Of a stretch of 64,000 bases of DNA, positions 34,177 through 43,750 are shown one piece after another; position 1 is the first letter of the stretch, and each line of letters begins with the position of its first letter. Below the pieces are notes generated by a model that saw nothing but the letters and a program-made list of their open reading frames with translations, was not told the DNA's origin and did no database searches. Source of the DNA: Streptomyces cupreus (GTDB lineage Bacteria > Actinomycetota > Actinomycetes > Streptomycetales > Streptomycetaceae); NCBI RefSeq assembly GCF_014257025.1, contig NZ_JACMSF010000021.1, positions 60,952 to 124,951 on the forward strand. The letters run 5' to 3'. Both the position numbers and the translations under genes were made by a program.

Positions 34177-36594
34177 TTACGACGAGGCCTGCGAAACCAC
34201 CGCCGGATCGGCCGAGTTGGCCGTGCGCTCGGCGTTGTCCTCGTCGCCCATCGCGATCCCGCGCCGCTTGGATACGTACACGGCACCGGCGATCACCAGG
34301 AACGCCAGCACCGCGATCAGCACCCGTGCGCCGATGTTCTTGTCGTCGCCGTAGGAGAAATCGATCACTGCGGGCGCGATCAGCAGCGCCACCAGGTTCA
34401 TCACCTTCAGCAGCGGGTTGATCGCGGGACCGGCGGTGTCCTTGAAGGGATCACCGACCGTGTCACCGATCACCGTGGCGGCGTGGGCCTCGCTGCCCTT
34501 GCCGCCGTGGTGACCGTCCTCGACGAGTTTCTTGGCGTTGTCCCAGGCGCCGCCGGAGTTGGCGAGGAACACCGCCATCAGCGTGCCCGCGCCGATCGCT
34601 CCCGCCAGGAACGAGCCGAGGGCACCGACACCGAGCGTGAACCCGATGAAGATCGGCGCCATCACGGCCAGGAGCCCCGGCGTGGCGAGTTCCCTGAGGG
34701 CGTCCTTCGTACAGATGTCGACGACCTTGCCGTACTCCGGGGTCTCGGTGTAATCCATGATCCCGGGCTTCTCGCGGAACTGCCGCCGCACCTCGTAGAC
34801 CACCGAACCGGCCGAGCGCGACACGGCGTTGATGGCCAGTCCGGAGAAGAGGAAGACGACCGCCGCGCCGGCGATGAGGCCGACGAGGTTGTTGGGCTGC
34901 GAGATGTCCATCATCAGACTCAGCGGCGCGCCGTCGCCCGACAACTCCTCGCCCACGTCCCGCGCCCCGGTGGTGATGGCGTCGCGGTACGAGCCGAAGA
35001 GCGCCGATGCCGCGAGGACCGCGGTGGCGATGGCGATGCCCTTGGTGATGGCCTTGGTGGTGTTGCCGACCGCGTCCAGGTTGGTGAGCACCTGAGCGCC
35101 CGCACCCGTGACGTCGCCGGACATCTCGGCGATGCCCTGGGCGTTGTCGGAGACCGGCCCGAAGGTGTCCATCGCGACGATCACGCCCACGGTCGTGAGC
35201 AGGCCGGTGCCGGCCAGCGCGACCGCGAACAGCGCCAGCATGATCGACGTACCGCCGAGCAGGAAGGCCCCGTAGACGCCGAGGCCGATCAACAGGGCGG
35301 TGTAGACGGCCGATTCGAGGCCGACGGAGATACCGGCGAGGACGACCGTCGCGGGACCGGTCAGGGAGCTCTTGCCGATGTCCTTGACCGGCCGGCGGTT
35401 GGTCTCGGTGAAGTAGCCGGTCAGCTGCTGGATGACGGCGGCGAGCAGGATGCCGATCGCCACGGCGACGAGCGCGAGGATCCGCGGGTCGCCGCCCTTG
35501 GCCGCGATCTCTGCGTCGGTGACGCCGTCGAGGTCCGCGTACGACGACGGCAGGTAGACGAAGACCGCGATCGCGACCAGGACCAGCGAGATCACCGCGG
35601 AGATGAAGAAGCCGCGGTTGATCGCCGACATGCCGCTGCGGTCGCTGCGCCGCGGGGCCACCGCGAAGATGCCGATCATGGCCGTGACCACGCCGATCGC
35701 GGGCACCAGCAGCGGGAAGGCGAGGCCCGCGTCGCCGAAGGCCGCCTTGCCGAGGATCAGCGCGGCGACCAGGGTCACCGCGTACGACTCGAAGAGGTCG
35801 GCCGCCATACCGGCGCAGTCGCCGACGTTGTCGCCCACGTTGTCGGCGATGGTCGCGGCATTGCGCGGGTCGTCCTCCGGAATGCCTTGCTCGACCTTGC
35901 CGACCAGGTCGGCGCCGACGTCGGCGGCCTTGGTGAAGATGCCGCCGCCGACACGCATGAACATGGCGATGAGGGCGGCCCCGAGGCCGAAACCCTCCAG
36001 CACCTTCGGCGCGTCGGCCGCGTACACCAGCACCACACAGGAGGCGCCCAGCAGACCGAGCCCCACCGTGAACATGCCGACGACGCCGCCCGTACGGAAA
36101 GCGATCTTCATGGCTTTGTGCGAGACGGCGGTGAGATCCTTTTCCGGCTCGCCTTCCGCCGGGGTCGCTTCCCTGGCCGCGGCGGCTACGCGCACATTGC
36201 TGCGTACGGCGAGCCACATGCCGATATAGCCGGTGGCCGCCGAGAACGCGGCGCCGATCAAGAAGAACACCGATCGGCCGATGCGCTGATTCCAGTCGTC
36301 CGCGGGCAGCAGCATGAGCAGGAAGAACACGATCACGGCGAATACGCCGAGGGTGCGCAACTGCCGGGCCAGATAGGCGTTGGCGCCTTCCTGGACCGCC
36401 GCCGCGATCTTCTTCATGCTGTCGGTGCCCTCGCCCGCCGCGAGCACCTGGCGCACCAGGACGCCGGCGACCACGAGCGCCGCCAGGGCGACGGCGCCGA
36501 TGACCATGATCATGGCGCGGTTGCCATCGGTCAGGACTGCGGCTGCGAAGGTTGTGGGGTGATCCAACTGATGAGGGGTAGAAAGCCCCGCCAT
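34177..36594 (-). CDS. hppA: K+-independent proton-translocating membrane pyrophosphatase
   Basis: 805 residues with about 16 hydrophobic segments. The pyrophosphate-binding sequence DVGADLVGKVEQGIPEDDPR and the acidic cluster DNVGDNVGDCAGM are intact. In GNTTKAITKG the lysine marks the potassium-independent class; potassium-dependent enzymes have alanine there. It couples pyrophosphate hydrolysis to proton export. ATG 36594 has a strong AAGGAGG. A minus-strand TACAAT (36642-36637) could be its -10. It lies upstream of the bldG locus on the same strand but is separated from it by a terminator. Confidence 0.96.
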   Translation of the reverse strand: MAGLSTPHQLDHPTTFAAAVLTDGNRAMIMVIGAVALAALVVAGVLVRQVLAAGEGTDSMKKIAAAVQEGANAYLARQLRTLGVFAVIVFFLLMLLPADDWNQRIGRSVFFLIGAAFSAATGYIGMWLAVRSNVRVAAAAREATPAEGEPEKDLTAVSHKAMKIAFRTGGVVGMFTVGLGLLGASCVVLVYAADAPKVLEGFGLGAALIAMFMRVGGGIFTKAADVGADLVGKVEQGIPEDDPRNAATIADNVGDNVGDCAGMAADLFESYAVTLVAALILGKAAFGDAGLAFPLLVPAIGVVTAMIGIFAVAPRRSDRSGMSAINRGFFISAVISLVLVAIAVFVYLPSSYADLDGVTDAEIAAKGGDPRILALVAVAIGILLAAVIQQLTGYFTETNRRPVKDIGKSSLTGPATVVLAGISVGLESAVYTALLIGLGVYGAFLLGGTSIMLALFAVALAGTGLLTTVGVIVAMDTFGPVSDNAQGIAEMSGDVTGAGAQVLTNLDAVGNTTKAITKGIAIATAVLAASALFGSYRDAITTGARDVGEELSGDGAPLSLMMDISQPNNLVGLIAGAAVVFLFSGLAINAVSRSAGSVVYEVRRQFREKPGIMDYTETPEYGKVVDICTKDALRELATPGLLAVMAPIFIGFTLGVGALGSFLAGAIGAGTLMAVFLANSGGAWDNAKKLVEDGHHGGKGSEAHAATVIGDTVGDPFKDTAGPAINPLLKVMNLVALLIAPAVIDFSYGDDKNIGARVLIAVLAFLVIAGAVYVSKRRGIAMGDEDNAERTANSADPAVVSQASS

Positions 36595-36877
36595 TCGTCC
36601 TCCTTGACGCTTGGGCTGAGCTCAAGATGTGGACGGATTGTAGGTACCGGAACCTGATCAAAACAGTGCGCGGTTAACGGAATTGGTCTTCACATGCTCT
36701 TCAGCAAATGATCGACCCCCGACCACGGAACCCGAAAGTAGTAATGCCTCAAAGGCATTGACGCCACGATTGACCCCGGCAGGAACTTGATCGAATTATC
36801 GGGGGATCGATCGTGAAGGAATTCACGAATTGCATCGGACGAGACCACTGTAAGCGCAGACACCGTGCGCCGACATG
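36595..36877. other. hppA promoter region
   Basis: About 280 bp, noticeably AT-richer than its surroundings, with no gene. It should hold the hppA promoter (candidate -10 TACAAT, minus strand, 36642-36637). Nothing else was recognised. Confidence 0.5.
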
Positions 36878-36909
36878 CCGAAGGGCCCTACCTGGGTAGG
36901 GCCCTTCGG
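36878..36909. terminator. Strong hairpin terminator downstream of the bldG operon
   Basis: A perfect 14-bp stem (CCGAAGGGCCCTAC with GTAGGGCCCTTCGG) and a 4-nt loop CTGG. It lies 26 bp past the stop of the HATPase gene, and its symmetry allows action in both directions. Confidence 0.85.
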
Positions 36910-36934
36910 GTACGGATACGCAGTGATCCGGGGG

Positions 36935-37366
36935 TCAGGGAAGCTCGGCGACGGCCGGGGTGGTCGGCCAGGTCATACGGATCAGCCCGCCGTGCTCCCC
37001 GGCGGTGACCTCGACGTCGTCGACGAGCCCGCTGATGACCGCGAGGCCCATCTCGTCCTCCTCGGCCTCCGCGTCCTCGCCCGCGGCGCCCGGCGCCCGG
37101 TCGCCCGGGGCGGAGCGCGGCGCCTCGTCGCCGACCTCGATGGAGAACTGCTTCTCCTCCTCGATCAGCGCCACCTTGACCGGCGCCGTGATGCCACCGA
37201 GCTGATGCAGTCCGACGGCACGGGTGCAGGCCTCACCGACCGCGAGGCGCACCTCGTCGAGTACGGCCTCGTCCACTCCGGCCCTGCGCGCCACCGCTGC
37301 CGCCACCAGTCGGGCGGTTCTGACGTGCTCGGGCAGCGCGCTGAAGCGGAGTTCAACGGTGGCCAT
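36935..37366 (-). CDS. RsbW/SpoIIAB-like ATP-binding protein partnered with BldG
   Basis: 143 residues. The Bergerat fold is recognisable: N-box region LDEVRLAVGEACTRAV and G-box EMGLAVISGLVDDVEV. The usual N-box asparagine (EACTNA) is arginine here. An acidic insertion (EDAEAEEDE) sits before the G-box. In S. coelicolor the corresponding gene follows bldG, and its product is a proposed anti-sigma factor or BldG kinase. It lies 113 bp downstream of bldG with the same orientation. Confidence 0.88.
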   Translation of the reverse strand: MATVELRFSALPEHVRTARLVAAAVARRAGVDEAVLDEVRLAVGEACTRAVGLHQLGGITAPVKVALIEEEKQFSIEVGDEAPRSAPGDRAPGAAGEDAEAEEDEMGLAVISGLVDDVEVTAGEHGGLIRMTWPTTPAVAELP

Positions 37367-37479
37367 GCATCCCCCTCGGAACTACGGGCGTGCTGTCCGG
37401 AGGGCCGGGCCGCCGAACGCCCGGTCCCCCTTCATGAACTTCTTCCGTCCCAGGGCCGAAACCGGCCCGGAGGCGGTGA

Positions 37480-37821
37480 TCAGTCGGTGGCCGCCACCGC
37501 TTCCTCGACCGAGGTGTGGATCGGGAACACCTTGGTGAGACCGGTGATGCGGAAGATCTTCAGAATGCGCTCCTGGTTGCAGACCAGGCGCAGCGAGCCC
37601 TCATGGGCACGCACCCGCTTCAGGCCGCCGACCAGCACGCCGAGCCCGGTGGAGTCGAGGAAGTCCACGCCCTCCATGTCGACGACGAGGTGAAAACTCC
37701 CGTCGTTCACCAGCTCGACCAGCTGCTCGCGCAGCTTGGGCGCGGTATATACGTCGATTTCGCCACCGACCTCGACGACCGTACGATCGCCGACGGTACG
37801 GGTCGACAGGGACAGGTCCAC
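37480..37821 (-). CDS. bldG: Anti-sigma factor antagonist BldG
   Basis: 113 residues, STAS domain. The phosphorylatable serine is S57 in [12 protein letters not shown]; it is controlled by partner-switching kinases. BldG is required for aerial growth and antibiotic production in Streptomyces, and the sequence ([20 protein letters not shown] onward) is essentially the known protein. It is divergent from the helicase gene, with an 82-bp promoter region between them. The downstream HATPase gene is its likely partner. Confidence 0.97.
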
Positions 37822-37903
37822 GGATCCTCCAGCACCTTGCTATCGAGCGGTCGTCCCTCGGGACACCTCGGCTTGAAGCCCCCAGGACGGTTCGCCAGCC
37901 GCG

Positions 37904-40393
37904 ATGGCATTCAATCACTTACCGGCAGGCGTGCACGACGCCTTGGTCCCATTGTCCGTCACGCCAGTGACACACTCGGTGCCGATGGCCAAGAATCACC
38001 GATCCGATCGATCCCCGACGGGCCCCGTATCCCAGGTGGACCCGGGCACGGTCCTGGGCCGGCTCGCCTCGGGGCCGAGCCGGGCTTCGCGCATCACTCA
38101 TACGGAGCATGTGCCCCCGCGCGAGGGTCGGCATGCCGTCTGGCCTGACCGGATCCGTGCCGAGGTCATCGCGGCCGTAGAGGCGGCAGGTGTCGAACAC
38201 CCCTGGGCCCACCAGGCACGCGCTGCCGAGCACGCCCTGGACGGCGATTCGGTGGTCGTCGCCACCGGCACCGCGTCCGGTAAGTCGCTGGCCTATCTGG
38301 TGCCGGTGCTCTCCACTCTCCTGGACGGCTCCGAGGCCCCGAACGGCCGCGGTGCCACCGCGCTCTACCTGGCGCCCACCAAGGCTCTCGCGGCGGACCA
38401 GTGCCGTTCGGTGAAGGAACTTTCACAACCGCTGGGCAATTCCGTCCGTCCGGCGGTGTACGACGGGGACACGCCGTTCGAGGAACGCGAGTGGATCCGC
38501 CAGTACGCCAACTACGTCCTCACCAACCCGGACATGCTGCACCGCGGCATCCTCCCCTCCCACCCCCGCTGGTCCTCCTTCCTCAAGTCGCTGAAGTACG
38601 TCGTCATCGACGAGTGCCACACCTACCGGGGCGTCTTCGGCTCGCACGTCGCCCAGGTGCTGCGCCGCCTTCGCCGTCTGTGCGCCCGCTACGGCGCCGC
38701 TCCCGTCTTTCTGCTGGCCTCCGCGACCGCCGCGGAGCCTTCGGTCGCCGCGCGCCGTCTGACCGGCCTGCCGGTGGTGGAGGTGGCCGACGACGCCTCA
38801 CCGCGCGGAGAACTGGTGTTCGCCCTCTGGGAGCCCCCGCTCACCGAGCTGCAGGGCGAGAAGGGCGCCCCGGTCCGCCGTACCGCCACCGCCGAGACGG
38901 CCGACCTGCTGACCGACCTCGCCGTCCAGGGCGTGCGCTCGGTCGCCTTCGTCCGCTCCCGGCGGGGCGCCGAGCTGATCTCGGTGATCGCCCAGGAGCG
39001 GCTCGCCGAGGTCGACCGCTCGCTCGCCCGGCGCGTGGCGGCCTACCGCGGCGGCTACCTCCCCGAGGAGCGCCGCGCCCTCGAACAGGCCCTGCACTCC
39101 GGCGAACTCCTCGGCCTCGCCGCGACGACCGCCCTCGAACTCGGCATCGACGTCTCAGGACTGGACGCGGTCGTGATCGCCGGATACCCCGGCACGCGCG
39201 CGTCCCTGTGGCAGCAGGCGGGCCGGGCCGGCCGCTCCGGTCAGGGCGCGCTCGCCGTCCTGGTCGCCCGGGACGACCCCCTGGACACCTTCCTCGTCCA
39301 CCACCCCGAGGCCCTGTTCGACCAGCCCGTCGAGTCCACCGTCCTCGACCCCGACAACCCGTACGTCCTCGCCCCGCACCTGTGCGCGGCGGCGGCGGAA
39401 CTGCCGCTGGTCGACGAGGACTTGGCGCTCTTCGGCCCCGCCTGCGAGGAACTGCTCCCCCAGCTGGAGGCCGCGAAGCTGCTGCGCCGCCGGACCAAGG
39501 CCTGGCACTGGACCCGCCGGGAACGGGCCGCCGACCTCACCGACATCCGCGGCGGGGGCGGACGCCCGGTCCAGGTCGTCGAGTCCGGTACGGGCCGTCT
39601 GCTCGGCACGGTCGACGCGGGCGCCGCCCACACCACGGTGCACGAGGGCGCGGTCCATCTGCACCAGGGCCGCACCTATCTGGTGCGCTCCCTGGACCTG
39701 GAGGACTCCGTCGCCCTGGTCCAGGAGGCCAGCCCCTCGTACGCCACGGTCGCCCGGGACACGACGTCCATCGCCGTCCTGGAGACGGACATCGAGATCC
39801 CCTGGGGCGACGGCCGCCTCTGCTACGGCTCCGTCGAAGTCACCAACCAGGTCGTCTCCTTCCTCCGCCGGCGCCTGATCACCGGCGAGGTCCTGGGCGA
39901 GACCAAGCTCGACCTCCCTCCTCGTACGCTGCGCACGCGCGCGGTGTGGTGGACGGTCACCGAGGACCAGCTCGACGCGGCCCGCATCGGGCCGGAGATC
40001 CTCGGCGGCGCCCTGCACGCCGCCGAGCACGCGTCGATCGGCCTGCTGCCCCTCTTCGCGACCTGCGACCGCTGGGACATCGGCGGCGTCTCCGTCCCCC
40101 TGCACCCGGACACACTGCTCCCGACGGTCTTCGTCTACGACGGCCATCCCGGCGGCGCGGGCTTCGCGGAGCGTGCCTTCCACACCGCCCGCGACTGGCT
40201 CACCGCCACCCGCGAGGCCATCGCCTCCTGTGAGTGCGAGGCCGGCTGCCCGTCCTGCATCCAGTCCCCCAAGTGCGGCAACGGCAACGACCCGCTGCAC
40301 AAGAGGGGGGCGGTACGGCTGCTCACGGAACTGCTGCGGGGGGCGCCGGAGAAGGAGACCCCGGTGGCGCCGGGGGTCCCGCCCGCGCCCTGA
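37904..40393 (+). CDS. DEXH-box helicase of the MrfA/YprA type (DUF1998 C-terminus)
   Basis: 829 residues. Walker A is VATGTASGKSLAYL, motif II is VVIDECHTYRG, and motif VI is QQAGRAGRSGQG. The C-terminal zinc cluster CECEAGCPSCIQSPKCGNGN belongs to DUF1998. MrfA of Bacillus unwinds DNA in mitomycin-lesion repair; the same role is plausible. The first 90 residues are poorly conserved, so a later start is possible. Its 3' end overlaps the convergent TadE-like gene by 71 bp. Confidence 0.92.
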   Translation: MAFNHLPAGVHDALVPLSVTPVTHSVPMAKNHRSDRSPTGPVSQVDPGTVLGRLASGPSRASRITHTEHVPPREGRHAVWPDRIRAEVIAAVEAAGVEHPWAHQARAAEHALDGDSVVVATGTASGKSLAYLVPVLSTLLDGSEAPNGRGATALYLAPTKALAADQCRSVKELSQPLGNSVRPAVYDGDTPFEEREWIRQYANYVLTNPDMLHRGILPSHPRWSSFLKSLKYVVIDECHTYRGVFGSHVAQVLRRLRRLCARYGAAPVFLLASATAAEPSVAARRLTGLPVVEVADDASPRGELVFALWEPPLTELQGEKGAPVRRTATAETADLLTDLAVQGVRSVAFVRSRRGAELISVIAQERLAEVDRSLARRVAAYRGGYLPEERRALEQALHSGELLGLAATTALELGIDVSGLDAVVIAGYPGTRASLWQQAGRAGRSGQGALAVLVARDDPLDTFLVHHPEALFDQPVESTVLDPDNPYVLAPHLCAAAAELPLVDEDLALFGPACEELLPQLEAAKLLRRRTKAWHWTRRERAADLTDIRGGGGRPVQVVESGTGRLLGTVDAGAAHTTVHEGAVHLHQGRTYLVRSLDLEDSVALVQEASPSYATVARDTTSIAVLETDIEIPWGDGRLCYGSVEVTNQVVSFLRRRLITGEVLGETKLDLPPRTLRTRAVWWTVTEDQLDAARIGPEILGGALHAAEHASIGLLPLFATCDRWDIGGVSVPLHPDTLLPTVFVYDGHPGGAGFAERAFHTARDWLTATREAIASCECEAGCPSCIQSPKCGNGNDPLHKRGAVRLLTELLRGAPEKETPVAPGVPPAP

Positions 40394-40706
40394 CCTCCGC
40401 GGCGAACGGTCCCCGACCCGCCGCCGCGGTCACGTCCGAGACATCACCCACGAGCGCGCACCGCACGAGCCGGGTGCCCTGGGCCCGGGCCACCTTCTCC
40501 GCCCGTCCGCAGGCCGACTCGGCGCCCTCCACCCAGTGGTCCGCCGCCGCGAGGGCGGCGAGATCGGCGCCGCCTGCCGCGCGGTGCCGGGTGACCGCGG
40601 CCTGGCCGAGGGCGAGCACGACTGCGAACACCACGCAGAGGACGGCCACGGCGGCGACGGTCCATACGGTGGCGGAGCCTCGGTCGTCTGAGCGGCGGGG
40701 GCTCAC
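40323..40706 (-). CDS. TadE-like pseudopilin, helicase/secretion-neighbourhood type
   Basis: 127 residues. DRGSATVWTVAAVAVLCVVFAV is a prepilin-like N-terminus with a single membrane span, followed by RHRAAGGADLAALAAA, typical of the TadE-like family found beside helicase and Tad genes in Actinobacteria. GTG 40706 overlaps the upstream stop (GTGA). A proline/alanine tail ends the protein. It is the last gene of the Tad pilus operon. Confidence 0.85.
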   Translation of the reverse strand: MSPRRSDDRGSATVWTVAAVAVLCVVFAVVLALGQAAVTRHRAAGGADLAALAAADHWVEGAESACGRAEKVARAQGTRLVRCALVGDVSDVTAAAGRGPFAAEVRARAGPPAPPGSPSPAPPAAVP

Positions 40707-41113
40707 GGGCTCACCCCCGCCCCGGTCTCCGGTACCGCCGCGGTGCCCGGTACCGCCACGGCCGCCTCCTCCGCCGCCGCCACGGCCTCCTCCCGCACCT
40801 CGAAGGGCAGCCCCCGCAGCGCCGGAGGCTTGGCCACGACCAGCACCCGGACCTGGTCCCCGGCCCGGCTGACGGTGACCTTCGCGCCGGACGGGGCGGC
40901 CTCGCGGGTGACCGCGACGACCGCGTCGGCCGGGTCCTGGCGAGCCGCGGCGCGGGCGCCCGTGCGGGCCGCGTCCACGCACTGGATCTGGGCGGCGATC
41001 ACGAGCAGCCCCCACACCAGCGCCATCGCGAACATCACCAGCACGGGCAGCACCACGGCCGACTCCGCCGTCACGAACCCCCGGTCGGCCCCGCGCCGCT
41101 CACATCCGCGCAT
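40703..41113 (-). CDS. TadE family pseudopilin
   Basis: 136 residues: RGFVTAESAVVLPVLVMFAM is the TadE motif with the conserved glutamate, followed by a 20-residue span and DAARTGARAAARQ. The protein should be processed by prepilin peptidase and act as a minor pilin. The ATG at 41113 overlaps the pilin gene by 14 nt. Confidence 0.87.
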   Translation of the reverse strand: MRGCERRGADRGFVTAESAVVLPVLVMFAMALVWGLLVIAAQIQCVDAARTGARAAARQDPADAVVAVTREAAPSGAKVTVSRAGDQVRVLVVAKPPALRGLPFEVREEAVAAAEEAAVAVPGTAAVPETGAGVSP

Positions 41114-41303
41114 CGAGCGCCCGCTTCACGATGGCCTGCAGCTCCGCGCTGACCTGCCCGCTGGTGACCACCTTGTACAGCACCACGGCGAACGCCACCG
41201 CCGCGATGATCCCCATGGCGTACTCGGAGGTGACCATCCCCGAGTCCCGCCGTCCGACGAAGGCCCGCATGCGCGCCCGTACCGCCTTCACTGCCTTGTT
41301 CAT
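41100..41303 (-). CDS. Flp-type pilin (DUF4244)
   Basis: 67 residues. DSGMVTSEYAMGIIAAVAFAV is a type IVb prepilin segment, with the cleavage site near G and glutamate at +5 or so; the mature protein is nearly all hydrophobic helix. It should be the major subunit of a Tad/Flp pilus. A gap of about 100 bp separates it from tadC. Confidence 0.88.
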   Translation of the reverse strand: MNKAVKAVRARMRAFVGRRDSGMVTSEYAMGIIAAVAFAVVLYKVVTSGQVSAELQAIVKRALDARM

Positions 41304-41406
41304 TGCAACCCCCGTAAGGATCAGTTCCGTTGACTACTTCTGGTCAGTTCCGTTGATGTCGACTGGTCAGTACCGTCGACATCGACCGCTCAGCGCCAAG
41401 ACCCGG

Positions 41407-42192
41407 TCATCCACCACCCCCTCCCAGCACCCCGTCCGCCAGCCCGATCACCACCGGCAGAACCCCCACCGCGATGAACGCGGGCAGGAAGCAGAGCCCC
41501 ACCGGCGCGGTGACCAGGACCGCCGCCCGGCGTGCCCGTGCCGTCGCGGCGCGCGCCCACGTGGCGCGGGCGTCCGCGGCGAGGCGGGCGACGGGTCCGG
41601 CCGCCGGGAGCCCGGACACATCGGCCCGCTCCAGCAGCCGGGCGAGCGCCTCGGCGCCGGGCAGCGCGGCCAGCTTCCGCCAGGCCTCACCCGGTTCGCC
41701 GCCCAGCCGCACCTCGGCCGCGCCCCGCGCCAGCCCCTCCCCCACCGGCCCGCCCAGCGCCTCGCCCACGGCCTGCGCCGCGATCACAGGACCGGCACCG
41801 GCGGCGATGCAGGCCGCCAACAGATCGGCTGCGAGCGGAAGTTGCCGTGCCGCCTCGGCGGCGTCGCACTCCGCGCCCTCGGAAGCGACTCGCCGCCCCC
41901 GCCACCGGTCCAAGGCCACCGCACCGACCAGCCCCACCCCGACCCCGGCGACACCGCCGACCAGCACCCACCCGGCACACCCCACCGCCACGACAGGCAG
42001 CCAGCGCCGCACCAGGCCCCGCACGTCGAACCTCGGCGCGTCCGGCGCCGCTTCCACGGCGGCCACCAGCTCGACGAGCCGCCGCCGGACCCTCCGCTCA
42101 CACCGCACCACCCCCGCCCACCGCACCAGCCACGCCAGGCCCAGCACGATCCCCACGACAACCCCCAGCCTGTGGACAACTTCCGCACTCAC
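41407..42192 (-). CDS. tadC: Tad secretion membrane protein TadC-like (T2SSF)
   Basis: 261 residues with the type II secretion F domain (QLPLAADLLAACIAAGAGP ... SGLPAAGPVARLAADAR) and three membrane spans. GTG 42192 has a GGGAGG 4 nt away; an earlier GTG-containing frame was rejected. Together with TadB it should form the inner-membrane platform on which the TadA ATPase acts. Confidence 0.86.
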   Translation of the reverse strand: MSAEVVHRLGVVVGIVLGLAWLVRWAGVVRCERRVRRRLVELVAAVEAAPDAPRFDVRGLVRRWLPVVAVGCAGWVLVGGVAGVGVGLVGAVALDRWRGRRVASEGAECDAAEAARQLPLAADLLAACIAAGAGPVIAAQAVGEALGGPVGEGLARGAAEVRLGGEPGEAWRKLAALPGAEALARLLERADVSGLPAAGPVARLAADARATWARAATARARRAAVLVTAPVGLCFLPAFIAVGVLPVVIGLADGVLGGGGG

Positions 42193-42237
42193 AGCGCCTC
42201 CCTTCGCCAAGCCGTTCAGCCGAACTGCCGTCTGTCC

Positions 42238-43113
42238 TCACACCGCCTCCGCCCCTCGCACGATCCGCAGCGCCCACCACACCCCCAGCCCCTCCAGCAG
42301 CCCACCGGCGAACAGACACCCCAGCCCCGCGCCGGTGTGCAGCAGCACCCGCAGCGGATCGGCGCCCATGACCGCGCCCAGGAGCAGCCCCAGAACCGGC
42401 AGCCCGGCGAGCATCAGCGCCGTCGACTTGGCGCCCGCCAACTGCGCCCGCAGATCCGCCCGTTGGTCCCGCTCGGCACGCAGGGCCGCTTCGAGCCGGT
42501 CAAGGCCGGCCGCGAGCCCCGCGCCCTGGTCCACGGCCACCCGCCAGCACGCCGCGAGACCCAGCAGCCCCTCGGCGCCCGGTCTCCGCGCCGCCGCCGC
42601 GAGGGCGCTGGGAACATCACCGCCGAACCGCGCGGCCGCCAGCACCGCCGCCTGCGCCTCCCCGAGCCCGCCCGAGTCCCGCGCCGCCCGCAACAGCGCC
42701 TCGCCCGACTGCCGTCCCGCCCGCACCTCCCCGGCGAGCGCCGCGCACAGCGCGATCACCGCGTCCCCTCGGCTCTCCCGAGCCCGCCGCGCCCGACCGG
42801 CCAGCCGCATCCTCCTCAGCAACGGCACCCCCGCCGCCCCGGCGAGGAGCGGCAGCACCGAGGCCCCGAGCACCGCCAGCACGATCCCGGCGACCACCGC
42901 CCACCACTCGGCCCGCAACTGCCCCCGGATCCGCCGCAGTTCACCGACCGCCCGCTGCCAGGCGGGCGGCCCGGCTCCCACCACCCCACCGCCCGCGAGC
43001 AACAGCCGAGCCCGCCGAGCCCCGACATTCCGCCCGCCCAGCAGCCACAGAGCAGCCCCGGCACACACCACGGCCGCCCCCGTCGACGGCACTCCCAACG
43101 CCGTCTCACCCAT
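42238..43113 (-). CDS. tadB: Tad secretion membrane protein TadB-like (T2SSF)
   Basis: 291 residues. Two N-terminal spans, then the T2SSF domain (DAVIALCAALAGEVRAGRQSG, SLGEAL-like helices), then two C-terminal spans (LAGLPVLGLLLGAVMG and LGCLFAGGLLEGLGVWW). ATG 43113 overlaps the end of tadA by 8 nt, so translation was coupled to the gene that is now broken. Confidence 0.86.
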   Translation of the reverse strand: MGETALGVPSTGAAVVCAGAALWLLGGRNVGARRARLLLAGGGVVGAGPPAWQRAVGELRRIRGQLRAEWWAVVAGIVLAVLGASVLPLLAGAAGVPLLRRMRLAGRARRARESRGDAVIALCAALAGEVRAGRQSGEALLRAARDSGGLGEAQAAVLAAARFGGDVPSALAAAARRPGAEGLLGLAACWRVAVDQGAGLAAGLDRLEAALRAERDQRADLRAQLAGAKSTALMLAGLPVLGLLLGAVMGADPLRVLLHTGAGLGCLFAGGLLEGLGVWWALRIVRGAEAV

Positions 43114-43718
43114 CGCGATCCCCACTCCCCAACTCGAAGTCCTCATCCGGGAGCAGCCCCCGCAACCGCCCCCACCCCCGCTCGGCCACGAACGCGCCCG
43201 CTCCCCACCGCAGCGCCGGAACCGTCCGCACCAGCCCCGACGGATCCCGCTCCAGCACCTGCACCTCGGCGATCCGCCGCCGACCGTCACGTCCCCGCAC
43301 GAGATGCAGCACCACCGACAGCGCGGCGGCCAACTGGCTGTGCAGCGCCGCCCGGTCGAGCCCTGCCGCCGTGCCGAGGGCCTCCAGCCGGGCCGGCACA
43401 TCGGCCGCCGCGTTGGCGTGCACGGTGCCGCAGCCTCCCTCGTGGCCCGTGTTGAGCGCGGCCAGCAGATGGACCACCTCCGGTCCGCGCACCTCGCCCA
43501 CGACCAGCCGGTCCGGCCGCATCCGCAGCGCCTGGCGCACCAGGTCCTGGAGCGTGACGAGCCCGGCGCCCTCCTGGTTGGCGGGTCTGCTCTCCAGCCG
43601 TACGACGTGCGGATGGTCGGGCCGCAGCTCCGCCGCGTCCTCGGCGAGGACGATCCGTTCACCCGGTCCGACGAGCCCGAGCAGCGCGCTCAAGAGCGTG
43701 GTCTTCCCGAACCCCGGA
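43106..43718 (-). pseudogene. tadA: tadA 3' fragment (pilus assembly ATPase), cut by the prophage
   Basis: About 200 residues of a VirB11/TadA-type ATPase remain. The fragment begins within the P-loop at PGFGKTTLLSALLG; the preceding glycine and the whole N-terminal half are missing. The Asp box IVLAEDAAEL, Walker B LVVGEVRGPEVV and His box GHEGGCGTVHA are intact. Upstream reading runs into the antisense of the integrase, with no start codon. The 5' part should lie beyond the other end of the prophage, outside this window. The downstream tadB, tadC and pilin genes lose their normal promoter. Confidence 0.9.
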
Positions 43719-43750
43719 CAAAGACACCACTGTTGCGGCAGACTCGGGTC
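43712..43750. other. Probable attL junction
   Basis: TadA similarity stops between 43712 and 43720, inside the P-loop codons, and the integrase ATG is at 43751. The crossover core cannot be fixed without the other junction. Confidence 0.65.
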
